Shown piece by piece: positions 1 through 9,649 of a stretch of 64,000 bases of DNA (positions are counted from its first letter, which is position 1; every line of letters starts with the position of its first letter). The notes beneath the pieces were generated by a model. The model made no database searches and had not been told where the DNA came from. It worked only from the letters and a program-made list of their open reading frames with translations. Both the position numbers and the translations under genes were made by a program. The DNA is from Theropithecus gelada (Eukaryota > Chordata > Mammalia > Primates > Cercopithecidae), in assembly GCF_003255815.1 (NCBI RefSeq), contig NC_037677.1:109506636-109570635 (forward strand), in the 5' to 3' direction.

Positions 1-1430
1 TTGTATCCTATTTTTCTCTTGCACCCATGTCATTATCTGTGGTTTATTTTCTCAATCGTATTTGTATTTTTTTAAATCACATTAAATCTTTTTAGGGGAG
101 AAAACAAATAATAAATAAACGTATCTCTGAGGTCAGGACACGGTAGGTTGCTTATTATTACATGATGTGAATCGCTTTGATTGCTGAAAGATTGTTTCTT
201 GACAATGGTGGCCACATGTGGTCCTTAAGAATTATCCACAAGGACAAGTTCACAGAACGTGTAGAGACACACACCTTCTTTCTGTGGTTCCTAATAAATG
301 AGTGTGCCCAGATGGGGTTATCAGAGGATGCAGTGACAGCCAGGTACCAAGTGCTGAATGCCTAAAGTTGATATGTGGAGGGAGGGACATTTTTAATGAT
401 GTCTCTTTAAGATGGAACCCCAAATGGCTTATTCTGGGACATTGTTGGGAGATTAAAGAGACTGACGGCGCAAGCAGTGAGCTCTCTGATACTGCAAGTA
501 TTTGAGCAGAGACTTCCAGCAGACCAAATACAAGGGCTTTTGCAGGGCATGCCAATGTCACTTGGAAGATGTGGATGGTAGATCTCTGTGCTTTGCTTTC
601 CAGGCTCCATTTTCCCTCTTTCTGGGAAGCAGGTCTAAAGTTTGAAATGCGTCTCTCCTCCACTGTGACTGCATAGTTAGAGTAAGCTGAATTCACCCAC
701 AGCTCTAGGTCTTTAAGCCAATACGTTTCACCTGTCCCCAACCATAATGTCTAGTTCAGGTATCTGCAGGTAACAACCCAGAGTTGGAGATATGATAGCC
801 AGCTTCTAGCACCTTCCAGGAAAGAGAAGCTCATCTCCTCCAAGAAGGTTTATGGAAGTGATATGCTCTCTTCCCCAGTGATGGAGAGGGTGAAGTAGGG
901 AGCTCTGGCAGCCTGATGATAGTCAGCCTGAGGCTAAGCCAGACAACGGGAGCTAAGAAATGGAACTATGGTCTGAGCTGTGGCTGTCGCTCCATCAGAG
1001 GCCAGATAGCTCCTGGATCTCCTGGACGTTGACAAGACCCAGCAGTTTGCCATTCTTTATTAAAACAGTTTGGGTAGAGGCTCTGATCATTTGCAACTGA
1101 AAGAATCATAAATGTTAAAACTAGATGGACTAAAAGTCAGATTTCGTTTTAGAACCACTGAAGGAAGTTTACTAAACACACAGAATGCCTTTAAATTTGT
1201 GTCAAATACAAATACGATTGATAAACATCCCCTGGTAATTCTTGTGCACACCCAGACCTGGAAGCCGCTGATCTCTGCTCAAACACATTAAGACTGGCCT
1301 TTGAAAGGTCCTTAGTGTGTCTTTTGCTCCCTTCCCTCCTCCTCCTCCTCCTCCTTCTCTGCCCCCTCCTCAGCCAGGTGAGAGACCCCCAGGGAGAAGG
1401 CCTGGCCCCAGCCCCGAGCTTCAAGGCTTT
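1..1430. other. unique DNA, no gene recognised
   Basis: I recognise no repeat or exon. A 163-codon minus-strand open frame (741-250) has no recognisable domain, motif or upstream start context and is most likely chance. A short CTC-rich polypyrimidine stretch lies at 1333-1362. Confidence 0.5.
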
Positions 1431-2250
1431 CTATTTATATGCGAAATTGCTTGCGTTTTCCTAGTTAGTGGCAGATCCGCCTGTTTGATGTTAATGAGTT
1501 TGTGAACCCAACAAAAACATGAAAGACGAGGCTCTTCCAAAGAGAAAAAATAGAAAATAAAGTGCCATCCAAAATGGGACAGGCTTGAAATCAGTCTTGC
1601 ATCTCACCAGCCCCTTTCTCTGTCTTCCCAAAGGGGCCCCTTTCATCCAATTGAGGAAATCAAGATAAAATGCCAGCCTAGTGAGCATCCTGCAAAACCA
1701 AACTGATCTGATTTGTCTGGACAAAGAAAATGAGGAATTTGGCTGATCAAAGTGGGCACAGCTCCCTCTTAAGCCCCACCCACCCCATCAGGCCTCCTGT
1801 GGACAAGAAACACAAATCTCTTGCACTTCAGCGCCGCTCTCATATTCATTTTCAAATAGCCCCTTGCATTCTGGTGCAAATCTTAGCTGTCTCCTAATAA
1901 CCCACTTTAGGACATGGATGTTCTGATCTGATATTATTAAATGGAAAGGGGCCGCTTTCTAATCTGGAGAGAGGCAGGGGCATTTGTAACAGCCAGAATC
2001 AAAGGCCTGGTCTCTTTCTGTTCCTAATTATCAATAGTGTTTTATAATCTTATTAATATTGATACACAGTATACTGAAGATCTGTTAAGACGTAATGTAT
2101 GTGGAAGATAATTAACAAGATCCGAGTCAGATCAATCGCCTATTTGACAGCCAACGGTGTGTGGCTTATAAATTATACATATTCTAGGTATTGCTCAAAA
2201 TGTTTAAAGTTTCAGTCCAATCCTTCCGATCCAGCGCTGGGGGAAGGCAT
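1430..2250. promoter_or_regulatory. candidate conserved non-coding (enhancer-like) stretch
   Basis: This repeat-free block is rich in AT-type homeodomain-like words (CCTAATTATCAATAG near 2022, TATTATTAAATGG near 1932, TTAATGAG near 1491). It also has compositional variety unlike the decayed repeats around it. Conservation cannot be seen from a single sequence, so function is an inference. Confidence 0.25.
2202..2220 (+). repeat. source of a 19-bp direct copy at 3510-3528
   Basis: GTTTAAAGTTTCAGTCCAA occurs here and again, exactly and in the same orientation, at 3510-3528. There it forms the last segment of the scrambled insertion. Confidence 0.85.
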
Positions 2251-2380
2251 GAACCTAAAGGTACCGTCCCCAGCCTATTGGAGCCTTCTCTGCACACGCA
2301 GGACTCACTCTTACTTAAAAATCAAAGGGTTCTGTTAACCGCCAAGATCTACACAGAGCATAAAAACACACCTTCTCCTT

Positions 2381-2474
2381 GTAAAGTGCAGAAAAACAAA
2401 AGGTGAAATCTTGTAAGAAAAGAGATGATTAACAAAAGGAAGGTAATTTGCCTTTTGATTTCTGAGAGAAGGTA
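2381..2474 (+). repeat. source segment of inverted duplication (94 bp)
   Basis: This segment is present in reverse complement at 3409-3502 with no gaps and about 3 mismatches, counted by eye. Confidence 0.9.
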
Positions 2475-2558
2475 GCAGTTGGGTATTTCAAATGGCAGAG
2501 CTGATCTTTCCTGCTGATGCCAGTCTGTAACAGAGTAAGATATTTGGTGGCAGTAAAT

Positions 2559-2632
2559 GCAATTATCAATCCCAATTAATGTGTATGTTTGGGTAGATTG
2601 AAGAGCTTAAACTGGGCCAGGTGCAGTGGCCC
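2559..2632 (+). repeat. source segment of inverted duplication (74 bp), includes Alu head
   Basis: This segment is present in reverse complement at 3332-3404 with about 5 substitutions and one 1-bp indel. It spans the junction of unique DNA with the first 18 bases of the Alu at 2615, so the duplication post-dates that Alu insertion. Confidence 0.9.
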
Positions 2633-2903
2633 ACACCTGTAATCCCAGCACTTTGGGAGGCCGAGATGGGCAGATTGCTTGAGCCTAGGAGTTCGAGGCC
2701 AGCCTGAAAAACATAGTGAGAATCCGTCTCTACAAAAAAACAAAAATTTGCCGGGTACGATGGCACATGTCTCTAGTCCCAGTTACTCCAGAGGCTGAGG
2801 TGGTAGGATGGCTTTAGCCCAGGAGGTCAAGGCTGCAGTGAGTCAAGATTGAGCCACTGCCATCCAGCCTGGGTGACAGAGCAAGATCCTGTCTCAAAAA
2901 AAA
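2615..2903 (+). mobile_element. Alu SINE (AluJ-like)
   Basis: A full-length dimeric Alu with old diagnostic forms (GCTTGAGCC, GTTCGAGGCCAGCCTG, GTCAAGGCTGCAGTGAG) and a short A tail. Confidence 0.95.
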
Positions 2904-2938
2904 GTTTAAAACGTGCTCTCTTGCTCTTGGTCAAATAT

Positions 2939-2941
<3 letters not shown>

Positions 2942-2975
<34 letters not shown>
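2942..2975 (+). repeat. (TG)n microsatellite
   Basis: An uninterrupted TG dinucleotide run of about 17 units. Confidence 0.98.
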
Positions 2976-2977
<2 letters not shown>

Positions 2978-3039
2978 ATGTGCTGTGAAGTCACTGAAAA
3001 TTATTTTTTCTCTGACAGCATTCCTTTAGGGACAACCTG

Positions 3040-3312
3040 TCCCCCATTCTATAATAATCCCACTGGGTCAATGCAGTTCAGATGGGTCTGACCCCACCCC
3101 AGCAGGCACAATGCCCAATTTGGCCGATCAGATTCCTCTCACCATTTATTTCTCAGTCACCAGAAAAGACGGTATGATTTCCCACTGGGTTTTTAAGCAA
3201 GAAGGGTACAAACCTTCTACTGCTGGTGGTCTCTTTGCCACCAGGCAGAGAGAGCCTGCCTGTGAAGAAGCAATTCAGAGGAAAAGTACAACCAAGGCAT
3301 GAAGAGAACTAG
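3040..3312 (+). mobile_element. old interspersed repeat, first part (family uncertain)
   Basis: The text resembles a common mammalian medium-reiteration repeat (GCCGATCAGATTCCTCTC ... GAGAGCCTGCCTGTGAAG). It resumes at 3541-3705 with its GAGCTCCTGGATAGAGCTG part. The element is broken by the foreign segment 3313-3540. I cannot name the family safely; an LTR- or L1-end-type repeat is possible. Confidence 0.5.
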
Positions 3313-3324
3313 GTTCTCTTCATG
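3298..3324. repeat. perfect 12-bp-arm hairpin at rearrangement boundary
   Basis: CATGAAGAGAAC - TAG - GTTCTCTTCATG. The right arm is the reverse complement of the left, with a 3-nt loop. It marks the exact 5' edge of the inverted insertion. Confidence 0.95.
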
Positions 3325-3540
3325 GGCCACTGGGCCACTGTACTTGGCCCAGTTTAAGCTCTTCAATCCACCCAAAATACACATTAATTGGGATTGTTAA
3401 TTGCATTGTACCTTCTCTCAGAAATCAAAAGGCAAATTATCTTCCTTTTGTTAATCATCTCTTTTCTTACAAGACTTCACCTTTTGTTTTTCTGCACTTC
3501 ACAAAAAAAGTTTAAAGTTTCAGTCCAAGTCAAAAAAAAA
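3313..3540 (-). repeat. mosaic inverted insertion copied from 2.2-2.63 kb
   Basis: The segments in order are: a fold-back copy of 3298-3309; an 8-bp tandem GGGCCACT; the inverted copy of 2632-2559 (3332-3404); the inverted copy of 2474-2381 (3409-3502), skipping source bases 2475-2558; and the direct copy of 2202-2220 (3510-3528) flanked by A-runs. The whole interrupts the older repeat at 3040-3705. Confidence 0.85.
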
Positions 3541-3705
3541 AAGCAGCACTAGGATACTAGTCCTGCTAGCATCATGAGCTCCTGGATAGAGCTGTGCCTG
3601 AAGTATGCACTGGGACTCTCAATTACCAGAGCCAATAATTATGTCCCCTTTTCTGCATAAGGCAATAAGAATTGGGTTTGTTAACTGAAAAAATTCTAGC
3701 TAATG
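3541..3705 (+). mobile_element. old interspersed repeat, second part
   Basis: This is the continuation of the element at 3040-3312 (CTCCTGGATAGAGCTGTGCCTGAAG, GGCAATAAGAATTGGGTTT). It is displaced by the mosaic insertion. Confidence 0.45.
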
Positions 3706-3849
3706 CAGGCAATTGAGGCAACATTTTTGGCCCTTCCTCTGTTCTTCTCCACAATGCCAATGAGAAAGGTAGGCAACACAATGAGGTCCAGTACCTGGAA
3801 AAGGACGAGCCACCATAAGAGAGTGCAGCCCTTCTATCAAGATGATGGA

Positions 3850-4133
3850 GGCCTGATGCAGTGGCTCACACCTGTAATTCCAGTACCTTGGGAGGCTCTG
3901 GTGGGAGGATCGCCTGAGGCCAAGAGCTTGAGACAACCATAGGCAACATAGCAAGACTGTCTCCAAAAAAAATTGAACCAGAAGTGGTGGTTTGTACCTG
4001 CCTGTAGTCCTAGCTATTCTGGAAGCTGAGATGAGAAGATCACTTGAACCCAGGAGTTAGAGATTACAATGAGCTATGATTGTACCACTGCACTCCAGCC
4101 TGGGCAACAGAGTGAGACCCTGTCTCTAAAAAA
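3850..4133 (+). mobile_element. Alu SINE (AluJ-like, diverged)
   Basis: Both Alu monomers are recognisable (CAGTGGCTCACACCTGTAAT, CACTGCACTCCAGCCTGGG). High divergence suggests an old copy. Confidence 0.92.
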
Positions 4134-5104
4134 GACAGTGGGGCTGTGATGAGATGTGATGTGGTGCTGAGTCCTGCAGATATCCAGCATCCATCACATT
4201 TAACTGGGGAGACTGCAGGGCTTTACTGCAGAGCTTGCCGCCTCCATCAGAAGGAAGTCAGGGTTTCAGAGTCCTCCAAATCAAGCAGTGTACTGGCCTG
4301 GACTGGGGAAAGTGACAACCTACTCAAAAGGAATAGCTCCCTGAGCCTAAACAAGCCTTGGGATTTGCAATGGGTCATTGTGAGGACATTGAGTGATGTT
4401 GAGGTGCCCCATGTATTACGGTATTGGGTTCGTGGAGGTTCACCATGATGATTCAGTGTAGCCTCGTCTTATTTGCTGGTTAGGTACTAAAACAAGTGTT
4501 AAGGTCAACATCATAGAAGGAGTAATGTGGAGCTGCCACTAGCCTCTATAGAGCTTTGGCACAAATTGGAAAAAGGTACCGTCTTTGGATAGACAAATTA
4601 GAAAAAGGTGTCTCTTCTAGACAGAAGACTACAGCAGAACACAGGGCTTGGAAAGAGTAGTTCTAGCAGGAATTTAATTGCCATTTGTCCCCTTAAGCAG
4701 CCCTTTGTGCAGTGCACAGACTAGACAATGGTATGTGGCAGCCCTGAGTAGAGACTCCCTAATCAGCCCCCACTAACTCACTCTGATCCATCAGCTGCTC
4801 TTCCTGCTGTCTGTAAAACATCCGAGGGGATGTGTGTCCATAGCCATCTGAATGCTCAGGATTGGTGCATTTCATACGCTCTAGTGTTTCCATGCACCTC
4901 TGCTTCCCCAGCTCAGTTTAGTGCTTACCATGAGTCCACCAGATTTGTACCCAAACCTGCTTATGCCACGACATTGCAATGAACTAATTTAACAGAAAAG
5001 TATGGCAACCAACGAAACAGGAAGAAGCAAAGAGAGCATAGTGGTATCTATGAAAACTAAAGGCATCCTTTGGAATGATAAAGGCAAGTTGCTAAAAAAA
5101 TCCT
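4134..5104. other. unique DNA, no gene recognised
   Basis: The region contains a 100-codon plus-strand open frame (4146-4448) with no recognisable domain. No repeat family is identified. Confidence 0.5.
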
Positions 5105-5275
5105 TAAAATTGAGGAATTGTTTGGGGGTAATAGAAATGCATTATAGTTTGATGGTGTTTCACAGCTGTGTAAGACTGTATCCAACTGTTAAAAGACATT
5201 GAATTATGTGTTGTAACTAGATGCAGTTTATTATATGTAAATTATTCCTCCATAAAGTTGATAGGAAAAATATTA
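5105..5275 (+). mobile_element. L1M 3' end
   Basis: This is a typical old L1 3' UTR: GGGGGTAATAGAAATG, GACATTGAATTATGTG, ATGTAAATTATTCCTCCATAAAG. It is 5'-truncated, with no open frame left. Confidence 0.7.
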
Positions 5276-5535
5276 AGTGCAAGTGAGACAAAATAAAAGA
5301 TTGGAGAAGAAACATAAAACTCCTCAAAGAGTTTTGCAATCTGATTGTTCTCCAGATGTCTTTAAGATCTGGCTTCACTTTAAGAAAACCACAACTAGAA
5401 ACTGTAAATGATGGGCATTTGGCTTAGTCAAGAAAGAGAAGCCGGAACTCCAAAGAGCAAACCCATTCCCTCAAGAAAAGCCTTGGTTTCACTTCAAAAG
5501 ATTGGTAAAGAAAATGTATACTTACCATGTTTAAA

Positions 5536-5846
5536 TTTTGTTTGTTTTGTTTAGTATTGTTTTTGTAGATGGAGTATTGCTCTGTCACCCAGACTGGAGT
5601 GCAGTGGTGTGATCTCAGCTCACTGCAACCTCTGCTTCATGGGTTCAAGCGATTCTCGTGCCTCAGCCTCCCCAGGTAGTTGGGATTACAGGCACGCCAC
5701 CATGCCTGGCTAATTTTTGTATTTTTAGTAGAGACAGGGTTTAACCATGTTGGCCAGGCTGGTCTCGAACGCCTGACTTCAAGTGATCTGCCTGCCTCAA
5801 CCTCCCAAAGTGCTAGGATTACAGGCATAAACCACCATGCCCGGCC
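5536..5846 (-). mobile_element. Alu SINE (AluS-like)
   Basis: Reverse orientation: a T-rich tail first, ending CCATGCCCGGCC. Full-length. Confidence 0.95.
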
Positions 5847-6286
5847 ACCACGTTTTAAAATTTTTAAAAGCATTTAGAGTATATGCACATGAGCTGTTTT
5901 ATAAAGATTCTCCATTTTAACTGATTTTCTTTTGTGATTAACTGTCAACTTATGCCCTGACCCCATCACACTACAAGCCTTCCACAATGGTCTCGTCATC
6001 CTGAAAATCCCAGAAATCATCCTTAAAGTGTGTGGTAGTGCCATTTTGCAACAAATCCAGCACAACCTATTTTTCCTTTTTTTCTCCAGGGAAATGGTTG
6101 CTATTTCTTCAGTTAAGCCTGCGTGTATGAGGGCCACAAAATGCTGACTCCCACCCTCAGTGTAGGAGCCATCCGTGAGATGTGCATCCTATGGGAGGCC
6201 CTTCCAGAACACAGGCTTTCCTAGGGAAATGCCAGGTGCAATCACCTACACCATTTAAATTGTTCTGTGTGTGTGTATGGAGGGAG
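5847..6286. other. unique DNA
   Basis: No repeat or exon recognised. A short TG run and a purine-rich stretch at 6266-6290 lead into the GGGGC repeat. Confidence 0.5.
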
Positions 6287-6317
6287 GAGGGCGGGGCGGG
6301 GCGGGGCGGGGCGGGGG
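6287..6317 (+). repeat. (GGGGC)n pentanucleotide repeat
   Basis: Five to six tandem GCGGG units followed by extra G. At least five runs of four G give clear G-quadruplex potential and overlapping Sp1-type GC boxes. It is surrounded by ordinary AT-rich DNA, not a CpG island. Confidence 0.95.
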
Positions 6318-6505
6318 AGTGGCGCGCATGTAGCTGAGTTTCTTATAACTTAAATTTTTGTATGCTGGGATTCTGCCACATATCCACTTATATACAGCAA
6401 TTCATTCTTTATCACTTCTATTACTTCTACCAACTCCAGAGCCACATGCTGGAGTAATGGGCTCTCCCACTTAGAATCACTGATCATTAACAACAGGAGT
6501 GTGTT
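6318..6505. other. unique DNA
   Basis: No feature recognised between the GGGGC repeat and the Alu. Confidence 0.5.
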
Positions 6506-6795
6506 GCCGGGCGCAGTGGCTCACTCCTGTAATCCCAGCACTTTGGGAGGCTGAGGCGGGTGGATCACGAGGTCAGGAGATCGAGACCATCCTGGCTAAC
6601 ATGGTAAAACCCTTTCTCTACTAAAAATACAAAAAAAAATAGCCAGGTGTGGTGGCTGGGAGGCTGAGGCAGGAAATGGCATGAACTTTGGAGGCAGAGC
6701 TTGCAGTGAGCCAAGATTGCGCCACTGCACTCCAGCCTGGGTGACAGAGCAAGACTCCGTCTCAAAAAAAAAAGAAAGAAAAAGAAAAAAAAATA
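6506..6795 (+). mobile_element. Alu SINE (AluY-like) with internal deletion
   Basis: The head GCCGGGCGCAGTGGCTCAC and tail are intact, but the copy jumps from GGTGTGGTGGCT straight to GGGAGGCTGAGG. It lacks about 25 bases around the right-monomer promoter-like segment. Confidence 0.93.
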
Positions 6796-6948
6796 GGAAT
6801 GTGGTCAATGAGATTATCATCCCAATCCTTCCTTCCCTTCCTTCTATAGCATTATAATCCCCCTCTCATGGCTTCACCAGGGCACAGCACTTCTTTATCG
6901 CTAAACATTGGGCTTGGCCATTGATGTGGCCATGCAGACATGACAGGA

Positions 6949-7132
6949 GTTGTGGGCCAGCAGGAACAGACATAGACACGGAGATTTGCATGCTGTGATG
7001 AATGACGCTGGCTTTATTCTGTGGGCAATAGTGAGCCAAGAACAGTTTAGGGTTTCCAGCAGCATTATTGTGTTATGACACTGAGCAAACGTTCATACAG
7101 CTATCAGAGAATTGGGTGAGACAGGTACTGTA
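6949..7132 (+). repeat. inverted duplication, left arm (184 bp)
   Basis: By hand alignment about 92% identical to the reverse complement of 7877-8059 (about 13 substitutions, mostly transitions, and two small indels). The content corresponds to MIR- and L2-like sequence of the right arm. Confidence 0.9.
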
Positions 7133-7174
7133 TAAATATATTTTTTTTAAGGACAGAAATGGGTTCGTGCATTT

Positions 7175-7445
7175 GGCTTGCTATCTTTTCTTTCTGCCAT
7201 ATGCCATGAAAAGAGCATGCCCTAAGAAACCACTGGTCCAAGGAAGGTAAGACACACAGGGAGAAAACCTAGACCTAACCTACTGTCTGAAACAAAGCCC
7301 AATCAATCCATACCTTAAAACAGCACTGCCTCAGCCAACTCCTATAACCATGAGCTGGAAATGTATGCATCTGTGTTGTATGCCACTGAGGCTTAGGAGC
7401 CTTTTGTTATGCAGCATTGTGGAATAAAAACCTAACTGATACAAA
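7175..7445 (+). mobile_element. MaLR LTR (MLT1-like), 3' part
   Basis: The characteristic end of these old LTRs is visible: GCCACTGAGGCTTAGG ... TTTTGTTATGCAGCATT ... AACTGATACA. It is preceded by MLT1-type text (TCTGCCATATGCCATGAA). It is a solo, decayed endogenous-retrovirus-type LTR with no coding sequence. Confidence 0.65.
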
Positions 7446-7529
7446 AGGGAAATTAAAGACTTTCTAGTCTACCCCACTGATTTTGTAGCTAAAATTATTT
7501 ACTCTGGAATATATATATATTGCTTAGAC

Positions 7530-7577
7530 AGTTTCTGGTCTCAGTTCCATCATCTGTGAAATGAAAATACTGTACCT
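7530..7577 (+). mobile_element. MIR SINE, first part
   Basis: MIR core text (CTCAGTTCCATCATCTGTGAAATG) is interrupted by the Alu at 7578 and resumes after 7872. Confidence 0.75.
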
Positions 7578-7872
7578 GGCCAGGCACAGTGGCTCACGCC
7601 TGTAATCCCAGCATTTTGGGAGGCGGAGGCAGGTGGATCACCTGAGGTCGGGAGTTTGAGACCAGCCTGGCCAATATGGCAAAACCCTGTCTGTACTAAA
7701 AATACAAAAATTAGCCGGGGAGGTGTTGCATGCCTGTAATCCCCGCTACTTGAGAGGCTGAGGCAGGAGAATCGCTTGAACCCGGGAGGTGGAGGTTGCA
7801 TGAACCAAGATCATGCCACTGCACTCCAGTCTGGGCAACAGAGTGAGACTCTGTCTCAAAAACAAAAAGCAA
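7578..7872 (+). mobile_element. Alu SINE (AluS-like)
   Basis: Full-length, flanked by a 14-bp target-site duplication AAAATAC(T/A)GTACCT at 7564-7577 and 7873-7886. It inserted right at the inner edge of the right arm of the inverted duplication. Confidence 0.96.
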
Positions 7873-7876
7873 AAAA

Positions 7877-8059
7877 TACAGTACCTGTCTTGCCCAACTC
7901 TGATAGTTGTGTGAAAGTTTGCTCAGTGTCATAATCACAATAATGCTGCTGGAAACCCTAAACTCTTCATGGTTCACCATTGCCCACAGAATAAAGCCAG
8001 CGTCATTCATCACAGCGTGCAAATCTCCATGCCTGTGTCTGTTCCTGCTGGCCCACAAC
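7877..8059 (+). repeat. inverted duplication, right arm (183 bp)
   Basis: Reverse-complement partner of 6949-7132. Its start is MIR-like (7877-7930) and its end runs into an L2-like element, so the duplicated unit spans the junction of two old repeats. Confidence 0.9.
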
Positions 8060-8460
8060 CGCTTTGTTTCTCCCCATACTCACACACTCTGTTGCTGCCA
8101 TTTGAATTATCTGCCATTTCCCAAACTGTCTCTGATCTTCTCTCCATGGTTTTTCTCTCATTGGTCTCTTCCCTAACAAAGCCTTTTCCTGCCATCTCAC
8201 CTTTTGGAAACCTTCATGGTGTAACTTAGATATCACATTCTCCAAATGGCTTCCCCTATCCCTTTAGCTGAAATTAAGACCTATTTCCTTCTGGATGCTT
8301 AACACATTTTACTCGCATTGCAGGCATTGGGGCCGAGTCCATCACCTACACTAAGAACAAGCTTTATGAGACCAAGGATCAGTTTTTGTTCATTTGCATC
8401 TCCCATGGACCCTAGCCTATGAAGCACTGTGTCTGCTCAGTGTGTGTTGATAATCAGATA
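7970..8460 (+). mobile_element. L2 LINE 3' region
   Basis: The order of motifs matches the L2 end: CACAGAATAAAGCC, protein-like text ending CTTCATGG, GCTTTATGAGACCAAGGATCAG, and the GCACTGTGTCTGCTCAGTGTGTGTTGA terminus (not a 20-base exact match). No intact frame. Confidence 0.65.
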
Positions 8461-8561
8461 TCTTAGCTTCAAGAAGCACAGTCACCGTAGCACACTACGG
8501 TGGTGTATTTCTTCCATGTTCTAGTGTCCTCCACAGTAGATAAGCAATGGTACTGACCCAC

Positions 8562-8707
8562 ATGTGGATGATGACCTGAATAGCTGCCATTATTGAGCAC
8601 TTATTCTGGGACAGCATCTGCACTAGCATACTGCACATTTTGTCTAATTTAAATCTCTCCACAGCCCTCTTGGTTGTCTCCAGGATTTGTTTCATTTAAC
8701 AGATGAG
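8562..8707 (-). mobile_element. MIR SINE, part 1 (split)
   Basis: Reverse MIR: CCATTATTGAGCACTTATT, TTTCATTTAACAGATGAG. The match stops exactly where the LTR begins and resumes at 9108. Confidence 0.8.
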
Positions 8708-9107
8708 ATATGGCAAGGACTGTTATGCATCGTTCCTTTCTTCCTGAGCGCCCAGCTAGACCACACTTCCCAGATTCCCTTGCGGTTAGGTGAAACCATG
8801 TGACTGGTTCTGCCCAATAGAATCCGAGGGGAAATAGCATGTGCCACTTCTAACCCAGGCCCATAAAAACCTCCCCTGAAAAGCTCCTCGCTCCTGTTCT
8901 GCTAGTAGATGTAGAGGATCCAGCCAATGACCTTGAGGTCTAGAGGATGGTGGAGCCACCGAATGCAAAGAGCTTGGGTTCATGACTCACCTTCCAGGAG
9001 AGGTCACCTGCTGAATACTCCTGTATTGAGCTGTAATATGATCATGAACTCAATTTCTATGTCGTTTAGCCAAGGAGATTTTAGTGTTTTTACTTGCGGT
9101 TGTTACA
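8708..9107 (+). mobile_element. MaLR solo LTR (MLT1-like)
   Basis: A 400-bp LTR with GACTGGTTCTGCCCAATAGA, GCCCATAAAAACCTCCCC and an end near GCGGTTGTTAC. It is flanked by a 5-bp target duplication ATGAG (8703-8707 and 9108-9112) and inserted within a MIR. There is no internal retroviral sequence. Confidence 0.75.
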
Positions 9108-9237
9108 TGAGGAAACTGAGGTTCAGTTTAAATGACTTTAGGCTGATTATATAAGTTAGTGGCAGAGGGCTATGATTTAACGCAAACCTAGCTGTCTCTG
9201 ATTCCTGTGATTCTAATTACTACAATATACTGCCTCT
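9108..9237 (-). mobile_element. MIR SINE, part 2 (split)
   Basis: ATGAGGAAACTGAGGTTCAG ... TTAGTGGCAGAGGGCTATGA ... ACTGCCTCT is the reverse MIR continuing after the LTR. Confidence 0.85.
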
Positions 9238-9243
9238 TTGCTA

Positions 9244-9286
9244 AGGAAAAACAAAACAAAACAAAACAAACAAATGAAAACAAACT
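9244..9286 (+). repeat. (AAAAC)n simple repeat
   Basis: Imperfect AAAAC/AAAC units. Confidence 0.9.
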
Positions 9287-9424
9287 CCCTATGGGGGCAA
9301 ACTCAGGATTTTCCAAACTGTGACTCCCCCTGGCTCTGGAATGTTGTACCCAGCAGAGTTTTGTGAGGTTGCTGAATGGTTGCCTACTTTAAGGGAGTGG
9401 GGAGGCAGAGGGGAATGCCATGTG

Positions 9425-9625
9425 TTGATTCCCCACACATTCCAGGCACTTTACATACATGTTATTTCCCTTACTCTTCACAGTAACCCTCTGGGACAGT
9501 ATTAATGCCACAGGCTCTGAGAAGCTAAGCAACTTGCTCATGTTTCCGTGGTGAGGAAGCCACAACTCTGAGATTCGAATTTATCTCCCTGTGATTCCAA
9601 GTCTAGTGCTGCTGCTTTTCGTTAC
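9425..9625 (-). mobile_element. MIR SINE
   Basis: CCAGGCACTTTACATACATG, AGAAGCTAAGCAACTTGCTC and GATTCGAATTTATCTCC are in reverse MIR order. Confidence 0.75.
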
Positions 9626-9649
9626 TACCTCAAGGAAGATATCATTTCG

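Noticed and set aside
250..741. 163-codon minus-strand open frame
   Set aside because: No recognisable domain, no promoter or splice signals, ordinary composition. Consistent with chance.
6287..6317. CpG-island promoter
   Set aside because: The GC-rich stretch is only about 30 bases long and surrounded by AT-rich DNA with no exon.
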